In this document: positions 52,846 through 57,827 of the stretch, one piece after another
How positions within the stretch are numbered: the first letter of the stretch is position 1
Layout: every line of letters starts with the position of its first letter
Source of the DNA: Capnocytophaga sp. oral taxon 863 str. F0517
GTDB lineage: Bacteria > Bacteroidota > Bacteroidia > Flavobacteriales > Flavobacteriaceae
Direction of reading: 5' to 3'
Assembly: GCF_000466425.1 (NCBI RefSeq)
Contig: NZ_KE992087.1
Coordinates: 49,721 to 107,547, forward strand
Length of the DNA stretch: 57,827 bases
Position numbers and translations under genes: made by a program
Notes under the pieces: generated by a model
What the model was told of the DNA's origin: nothing
Databases searched by the model: none
The model's input: the letters and a program-made list of their open reading frames with translations, nothing else

Positions 52846-53829
52846 ATGAAAAAGAATACCCCCTTTAAAAGTGTTTTAACTGCGATATGTTTATCTTTGG
52901 TAAGCATAGGAGCATTGGCACAAGAAAATGAGGTTATAGCTCAACCTCCTACCGAAATGGTAAATATTACTCCGGTAGTATTCAAAAACCAGACTTCTGG
53001 TTTTCAATTAGCGGGAGTGATTTATACCCCTATAAAAATGAAGAAGAGCGACCATCTACCTGCGGTAGTAGTACAAGGACCTATGGGAAGTACCAAAGAA
53101 CAAACCGCCAGTCTTTACGCACAACTTTTAGCTGAAAAAGGGTTTGTTACAATGGTGTATGATTATTCTTATCTTGGTTCTAGTGAAGGACAACCTCGCG
53201 CTTATGAAGACCCTACTATAAAGGCTACCGACATCAATAGCGCAGTAGCTTTTATAACGAAATACCCAAATGTAGATAAAAACAAAATCTTTGCTGTAGG
53301 CATCTGTGGTTCAGGGGTGTATTTACCTTACGCTGTTACTTTGGCTAAATCGTCTCCGTTGAAAGCTATTGCAGTAGTCAATCCTTTTGAAATGATCCAC
53401 TTTGTCGCTCCTAATGGTAAGAGTGAAGCACAACTGCTCTCCGAAAAGAAACTGTATGAAGAAAAAGGTATTGTTACACGTGTAAACCTCATCGAAGAAG
53501 GTTCAGAAGGAGCTGAGTATTACTACAACAGCAAACGAGGGGCTACTCCTAATTGGTTGCCATTTGCTTCTTGGTCTGAACTTTCTTGGCGCAAGTTCTT
53601 TCCTGCCCAAGAAGTAAAAAAACTACATACACCTTTCTTGGTAATAGCAGGTGAAAATGCTTTTACTCGCCAAGGAGCTGAACTGATGTACAACAATGCA
53701 GCTACTAATAGTAAGGAGTTTTTTGTAGTTCCTAAGGCTCGCCACTTCGATATGTACGACAAAGAAATCTATATATCAGTTATCATTCCTAAAATCATTA
53801 CATTTTTTAATCAATATTCTAAACAATAG
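52846..53829 (+). CDS. Alpha/beta hydrolase with cysteine nucleophile
   Basis: A 327-residue exported hydrolase with a signal peptide (near GALAQE). The elbow reads GICGSGVY with Cys as nucleophile, TPFLVIAGENAFTR carries the acid and KARHFDMYD the histidine. It is a paralogue of the 51232 gene: both keep STKEQ/KEQVA-type and YxGxSGG/EGxPR blocks. The next gene starts 4 bp after its stop. Confidence 0.85.
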   Translation: MKKNTPFKSVLTAICLSLVSIGALAQENEVIAQPPTEMVNITPVVFKNQTSGFQLAGVIYTPIKMKKSDHLPAVVVQGPMGSTKEQTASLYAQLLAEKGFVTMVYDYSYLGSSEGQPRAYEDPTIKATDINSAVAFITKYPNVDKNKIFAVGICGSGVYLPYAVTLAKSSPLKAIAVVNPFEMIHFVAPNGKSEAQLLSEKKLYEEKGIVTRVNLIEEGSEGAEYYYNSKRGATPNWLPFASWSELSWRKFFPAQEVKKLHTPFLVIAGENAFTRQGAELMYNNAATNSKEFFVVPKARHFDMYDKEIYISVIIPKIITFFNQYSKQ

Positions 53830-53833
53830 CAAG

Positions 53834-54865
53834 ATGAAAAGAATTTTTATTCCCCTTACAGTGATCTTGGCCATAGGCTGTGCTACTCAACACCAAGGAG
53901 ATACTTACACTTCTGACAAGAGTAAAAGCGCTGTGCTTGCTATTAAAGGACAAGGTTTCTTCACCGCAGGAGGTACTGTGCTTAAAACCGATGGTACTTT
54001 CGACCCCATTAAAGGTCAGTACAACCCCGCCGGACAAACTCTCCACGCCGATTATACCAATATCTTCTACCAAGTACCTCAGCCCTACAACCATCACCGT
54101 GTGTACTTCCTACACGGTTTCGGTCAGTCGCGTGTGGGCTGGATGAACACTCCCGATGGGCGCGAAGGGTTCGCCCCTATGTTCCTCCGCAAAGGCTATG
54201 CTACTTACCTCATCGACCAACCTCGCCGCGGGGCAGCAGGGCAACCCTCAGTAGAAGCTACAGTAGCTACCTCAACCTTAGACCAAGCGTGGTTTACCCA
54301 ATTCCGTATGGGATATTATCCTAAATTTTTCAGCAATTCTAAATTTCCCCAAGGAGAAGAAACGCTACATCAGTTTTTCCAGCAAATGACTCCTAACATA
54401 GGTGAGTTTGATATTCCAAAAGTAACGGAGGCTTTAGTCGCTACTTTCGAGAAAGGTGGTGACGGTATCTTTATCACGCACTCACAAGGTGGCATTATCG
54501 GTTGGAATGTTGCGATGCAAACCCCAAAAGTAACAGCTGTTGTGGCCATTGAGCCAGGTACTTTCCCCTTCCCCGAAGGTGAAGTTCCTACCATTACCAA
54601 AGAAAATACTTCTTTCCCCGTAGGAGGTTTTGGTGTACCTAAAGAACAGTTTCTCACCCTCACTAAGCGACCTATCGTTATCTATTTTGGTGACAATATT
54701 CCTGATTTTGATAAGACTGCCGAGCTACCCGCTCAAAACTTCTGGAGTGGTGTACGCGAATTGGCTTACAAATTTGCCGAAGTGATCAATACCAACGGAG
54801 GTGACTGCAAAGTTATCGATTTGCCTAAGGCAGGCATCTCTGGCAATACCCACTTTATGTTTTAA
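53834..54865 (+). CDS. Alpha/beta hydrolase with a premature stop near the end
   Basis: A 343-residue lipoprotein-like hydrolase (lipobox near AIGC). FLHGFGQSRVGW and ITHSQGGIIGW are the oxyanion and nucleophile motifs. The frame ends at TAA (54863-54865) right after HFMF, where the catalytic histidine sits in relatives. The same frame runs on for 22 codons (DLNNQEVFEHIYKWLESKKL) to TAA at 54932-54934. A single base change would restore the longer protein. It could still be active, as the conserved His is kept. Confidence 0.8.
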   Translation: MKRIFIPLTVILAIGCATQHQGDTYTSDKSKSAVLAIKGQGFFTAGGTVLKTDGTFDPIKGQYNPAGQTLHADYTNIFYQVPQPYNHHRVYFLHGFGQSRVGWMNTPDGREGFAPMFLRKGYATYLIDQPRRGAAGQPSVEATVATSTLDQAWFTQFRMGYYPKFFSNSKFPQGEETLHQFFQQMTPNIGEFDIPKVTEALVATFEKGGDGIFITHSQGGIIGWNVAMQTPKVTAVVAIEPGTFPFPEGEVPTITKENTSFPVGGFGVPKEQFLTLTKRPIVIYFGDNIPDFDKTAELPAQNFWSGVRELAYKFAEVINTNGGDCKVIDLPKAGISGNTHFMF

Positions 54866-54940
54866 GACCTCAATAACCAAGAAGTTTTTGAACATATCTA
54901 CAAATGGTTAGAAAGTAAGAAATTAGCAAATTAAAATTGT

Positions 54941-55777
54941 ATGAAAAAAATTATCACCTTTGCAATGGTACTCTTAACAGTAGCGATGAGTGCCCAAGTG
55001 AAACAACAAAATACAATGAAAAAAGAAGCTAAAAAACAAACTGCTGGACGAGACCGCCTCGGCGATTTTGCACCTAAATTCGCTGAACTCAATGATGATG
55101 TTCTTTTTGGGCAAGTGTGGAGTCGTGAAGGGGAACTTTCTCCTCGTGATCGTAGTGTGATAACCATCGCCACCCTAATAGGAAGTGGAGCGCCTGATTT
55201 TACTATTAAGTCGCACCTTACCGAGGGCAAGAAAAACGGCATCAGCAAAGACGAAATAGCCGAGATGATTACCCATATTGCCTTTTATGCAGGATGGCCT
55301 AAGGCGTGGGGAGCTTTCCTTGCTGCTAAGGAAGTCTATGCTAGTGAAATAGCTGCCGACCTTAGCAAAGGCAGTGCAGGATATATCTTTGCCCTTGGCG
55401 AGCCTAATTCCCCCGAAAACAGCAAGCACTTTTCTGGTAAAAGCTATTTAAATGTATTGGTTGCCCCCGATAAGAAAAACAACATATTGGTTGCCAATGT
55501 TACTTTTGAGCCCTCTTGTCGTAATGATTGGCACGTGCATAGTGCCGAACAAATACTCTTGGCTACCGAAGGGACAGGTTGGTATCAAGAGTGGGGCAAG
55601 CCTGCCCAACTGCTGCAAAAAGGCGATGTGGTAGTAGTGCCTGCAGGGGTAAAACACTGGCACGGAGCTACCACTCAAAGTTGGTTTGCTCATTTGGCTA
55701 TAATGGATGTGCAAAAAGCTAAAACCGAATGGAAAGAACCTGTAAGTGAAAAAGAATATACTCAATTAACAAAATAA
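54941..55777 (+). CDS. Carboxymuconolactone decarboxylase-cupin fusion protein
   Basis: A 278-residue exported protein (signal peptide near AMSAQ). Residues about 40-135 are a carboxymuconolactone decarboxylase-type fold (LSPRDRSVITIATLIGSGAP, TEGKKNGISKDEIAEMITHI). The usual CxxC of AhpD-like members is absent. Residues about 150-265 are a cupin (DWHVHSAEQILLATEGTGWY, VVVPAGVKHWHG) with metal-binding histidines. The pair is common beside aldo-keto reductases and hydrolases. The substrate is unknown. Confidence 0.85.
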   Translation: MKKIITFAMVLLTVAMSAQVKQQNTMKKEAKKQTAGRDRLGDFAPKFAELNDDVLFGQVWSREGELSPRDRSVITIATLIGSGAPDFTIKSHLTEGKKNGISKDEIAEMITHIAFYAGWPKAWGAFLAAKEVYASEIAADLSKGSAGYIFALGEPNSPENSKHFSGKSYLNVLVAPDKKNNILVANVTFEPSCRNDWHVHSAEQILLATEGTGWYQEWGKPAQLLQKGDVVVVPAGVKHWHGATTQSWFAHLAIMDVQKAKTEWKEPVSEKEYTQLTK

Positions 55778-55786
55778 GAATTACAA

Positions 55787-56629
55787 ATGAAAAACATCCT
55801 ATTAAACAACGGGGTACAAATGCCCCTATTGGGTTATGGAGTATTCCAAGTAGACCCCGAAGAATGTGAGCGTTGCGTAAGCGATGCTATTTCGGTAGGC
55901 TACCGAATGATTGACACTGCCCAAATCTACAAAAATGAAGAAGGCGTAGGCAACGCTATTAAGAAAAGTGGTATCGACCGCAAAGAGTTCTTTATCGTTA
56001 CCAAAGTGTGGATAAGCAATGCAGGCTATGAAAAAGCTAAAGCCTCTATCGAAACCTCTTTGCATAAACTCCAAACCGATTATATCGATTTGCTACTCAT
56101 TCACCAACCTTTTGGCGATTATTACGGCTCTTATCGCGCTATGGAAGAAGCCTACAAAGAAGGCAAAGTGCGCGCTATTGGGGTGAGCAACTTCTATGCC
56201 GATAGATACCTCGATTTGGCATACCACTGCGAGATAAAACCTGCGGTAAACCAAATGGAAACACACGTATTCTACCAACAGCAAGACCTCCAAGAGCTAA
56301 TGAAGAAATACGATACCAAGCTAATGTCGTGGGGACCTTTTGCTGAAGGTAGAAACGATTTCTTTGCCAATCCTACGCTCAATGCCATTGGTGAAAAGTA
56401 TCACAAAAGTGCTGCCCAAGTAGCCTTGCGCTACCTATTACAACGCGATATTATTTGTATTCCTAAATCGGTACGCAAAGAGCGTATGGAGCAAAACCTT
56501 AATGTATTTGACTTCCAACTATCCCAAGAGGATATGGCAAAAATTCAAGCTCTTGATACCAAGCAACCGCTCTTCTCTTCTCGCCGAGATCCTGCTTTTG
56601 TAGAGATGATACTACAATATGGTAAATAG
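55787..56629 (+). CDS. Aldo-keto reductase
   Basis: A 280-residue AKR of the 2,5-diketo-gluconate reductase group. The tetrad is visible: DTAQIYKNEEGVG supplies Asp and Tyr, VTKVWI the Lys, LLIHQPFGDYYG the His. IPKSVRKERMEQN binds the NADPH phosphate. It reduces aldehydes or ketones. It is the last gene of the cluster; a strong terminator follows. A partial, near-identical copy lies at 57468-57827. Confidence 0.93.
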   Translation: MKNILLNNGVQMPLLGYGVFQVDPEECERCVSDAISVGYRMIDTAQIYKNEEGVGNAIKKSGIDRKEFFIVTKVWISNAGYEKAKASIETSLHKLQTDYIDLLLIHQPFGDYYGSYRAMEEAYKEGKVRAIGVSNFYADRYLDLAYHCEIKPAVNQMETHVFYQQQDLQELMKKYDTKLMSWGPFAEGRNDFFANPTLNAIGEKYHKSAAQVALRYLLQRDIICIPKSVRKERMEQNLNVFDFQLSQEDMAKIQALDTKQPLFSSRRDPAFVEMILQYGK

Positions 56630-56654
56630 CAAATTAGCAAATGTGCTAATTAGT

Positions 56655-56689
56655 AAAATTCCCGTGTGGTAGTACCACACGGGAATTTT
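56655..56689 (+). terminator. Terminator after the aldo-keto reductase
   Basis: AAAATTCCCGTGTGGT (56655-56670), loop AGT, then ACCACACGGGAATTTT (56674-56689) and more T. A perfect 16-bp stem; its core GTGTGG/CCACAC recurs in the terminator at 48345-48380. Confidence 0.88.
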
Positions 56690-56711
56690 TAATAAGACAT
56701 CTAACTTGTAT

Positions 56712-57131
56712 CTATTTGCTAAATTCTACTTCAGCATTTAGTTTAGTTATCTTTTCTTGCAATTTAGTGATGTCTTTTTGCAATTTCTCAATACGGCGAT
56801 TACTTTTGGCTAATTGCTTATTAGCTTTACTAGCTTTGCGCAAAGCTTTTTCAGCTTTGTTCGCTTTTTTAGCACTTGCTGAAGCCGAACTCGCATCACT
56901 AAAAGCATCCGTACGATTGGTAGCTTCTTCATTAGCTTGCGTAGCCTCAGTTTGCAACGACTGATTATTGGTTTGCTCTTGTGTGAGTTTCATTTGCAAT
57001 TCGTTGAGCTCGGTATTGAGTTTCAAGGCTTGTTGTTGTTTTTCCAAGCGTTTCATCTCTGGTGATTTAGCTGTACCACAACCCGCTAACATAAAGGAAG
57101 CTAACACTCCCATTAAAAGTACTTTTTTCAT
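56712..57131 (-). CDS. Small coiled-coil lipoprotein
   Basis: A 139-residue lipoprotein (lipobox LAGC, Cys18) made almost only of heptad-like charged helix: MKRLEKQQQALKLNTELNEL, ALRKASKANKQLAKSNRRIE and KLQKDITKLQEKITKLNAEV. It is probably anchored in a membrane and forms a periplasmic coiled coil, like Lpp-type proteins. Its family is unknown. A -7 box, TACCTTTG on the minus strand (57159-57166), stands 28 nt before the start. Confidence 0.85.
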   Translation of the reverse strand: MKKVLLMGVLASFMLAGCGTAKSPEMKRLEKQQQALKLNTELNELQMKLTQEQTNNQSLQTEATQANEEATNRTDAFSDASSASASAKKANKAEKALRKASKANKQLAKSNRRIEKLQKDITKLQEKITKLNAEVEFSK

Positions 57132-57158
57132 AATTATATTATTAATATTTTAATACCG

Positions 57159-57166
57159 CAAAGGTA
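57159..57166 (-). promoter_or_regulatory. -7 box of the coiled-coil lipoprotein
   Basis: TACCTTTG read on the minus strand, 27 nt upstream of the ATG at 57131. No strong -33. Confidence 0.5.
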
Positions 57167-57229
57167 ATACATAATTGCCTAATATGCAAATTCGCTAATT
57201 TACTAATTTGCTAATTATCAAACTATCAC

Positions 57230-57237
57230 TACCTTTG
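57230..57237 (+). promoter_or_regulatory. -7 box of the chimeric pseudogene
   Basis: TACCTTTG, 32 nt before the ATG at 57270. Confidence 0.5.
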
Positions 57238-57269
57238 CATTTAGAATAACTTAAAAACAATACAATATT

Positions 57270-57827
57270 ATGAGAAAAACTTTTATTATTTTATGCATTT
57301 GGAGCATCATTGTAGGTTGCTCTCAAGAACAAAAAGAAGAGGACACCTCTTCCAAAGAAAAAGAGGAATGAGAATTAGTTTGGGAAGACGATTTCAACCG
57401 CGATGATATTTTCGTTACCGGTATATGGTCTAAAATATGGGGATGCCCTACTTCCAAAGCCGACTGCAAACTACAAACTGATTATATCGATTTGCTGCTC
57501 GTTCACCAACCTTTTGGTGATTATTATGGCTCTTATCGTGCGATGGAAGAAGCCTACAAAGAGGGAAAAGTACGCGCTATTGGCGTGAGCAACTTCTACG
57601 CGGATAGATACCTTGATTTGGCCTGCCACTGTGAGATAAAACCTGCGGTAAACCAAATGGAAACACACGTGTTCAACCAACAGCAAGACCTCCAAGAGCT
57701 GATGAAGAAATACGATACTAAGCTAATGTTGTGGGGACCTTTTGCAGAAGGTAAAAACGATTTCTTTGCCAATCCTACGCTCAACGCCATTGATGAAAAG
57801 TATCACAAAAGTGCTGCCCAAGTAGCC
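57270..57827 (+). pseudogene. Chimeric pseudogene: lipoprotein start fused to a copy of the aldo-keto reductase (runs off the window)
   Basis: An ATG at 57270 opens a 33-codon lipoprotein start (lipobox near IIVGC) ended by TGA at 57369-57371. The same frame continues with ELVWEDDFNRDD and IWSKIW, which resembles the first strands of a family 16 glycoside hydrolase. At 57468 it passes in frame into LQTDYIDLL and then a copy of residues 94-213 of the aldo-keto reductase at 55787. The two 360-bp segments (56066-56425 and 57468-57827) have no gaps and six amino acid differences. It is a product of recombination and probably not expressed as a whole. Confidence 0.75.

Overview
The window reads as chromosomal DNA of a Bacteroidota bacterium, class Flavobacteriia, with a Capnocytophaga-like feel; the genus is inference. 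Evidence: gene families largely confined to that phylum (LptC/TPR/CNNM/PpiD gene order, DUF4476, bIVP four-helix protein, DUF302, FKBP lipoproteins), promoters of the Bacteroidota type (TTTG, about 20 nt, then TAnnTTTG), almost no Shine-Dalgarno sequences, and the FtsI with a C-terminal PASTA-like end. One tRNA (Phe, GAA) is present; there is no rRNA and no CRISPR.

Layout. 1-3.6 kb: a small DnaA-C-like HTH protein, a TetR regulator with a TolC-type outer membrane channel, and a PAP2 phosphatase. 3.7-7.6 kb: rpoB alone, without rplJL upstream or rpoC downstream, preceded by a leader that can fold. 7.8-14 kb: Uma2 protein, DUF4476 protein, pssA, an FKBP lipoprotein, then hslR-like, phosphoribosyltransferase and membrane protein genes facing a UbiA prenyltransferase. 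14.1-23.9 kb: a compact minus-strand defence operon, half-HsdS, HsdM, Fic, HsdS, SIR2, HsdR and a zinc metallopeptidase, with overlaps or gaps of no more than 12 bp throughout. 24.2-26.5 kb: ftsX, murG and tRNA-Phe. 26.7-33.5 kb: an envelope block (outer membrane protein, TPR protein, LptC, CNNM protein, PpiD-like foldase).

33.7-44.3 kb: a partial division and cell wall cluster, mraZ-rsmH-ftsL-ftsI-murE-[four-helix protein]-mraY-murD-ftsW-lpxH, with a three-repeat MraZ operator. murG lies 8 kb away and murC, ftsQ, ftsA and ftsZ are not here. 44.3-48.3 kb: a variable region with a truncated and a complete YhcG-type nuclease, a hydrolase remnant, DUF302, a CPBP protease and a LuxR regulator.

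48.4-57.8 kb: an AraC regulator divergent from eight genes (five alpha/beta hydrolases including two with a cysteine nucleophile, a flavodoxin-like oxidoreductase, a carboxymuconolactone decarboxylase-cupin fusion, an aldo-keto reductase). A 31-bp sequence is repeated exactly in front of two of its promoters with the same spacing to the -7 box, which points to an AraC operator. The window ends in a chimeric pseudogene in which a copy of the aldo-keto reductase is joined to the start of another lipoprotein gene.

Two repeat families run through the window: short tandem heptamer-like tracts (GTCATTG, TTCACTA, TTAACCA types) at many gene junctions, often running into the stop codon of the gene before, and a roughly 90-bp element that begins GGGGGATGTA and ends TTAACTATTGATTCGCAT.
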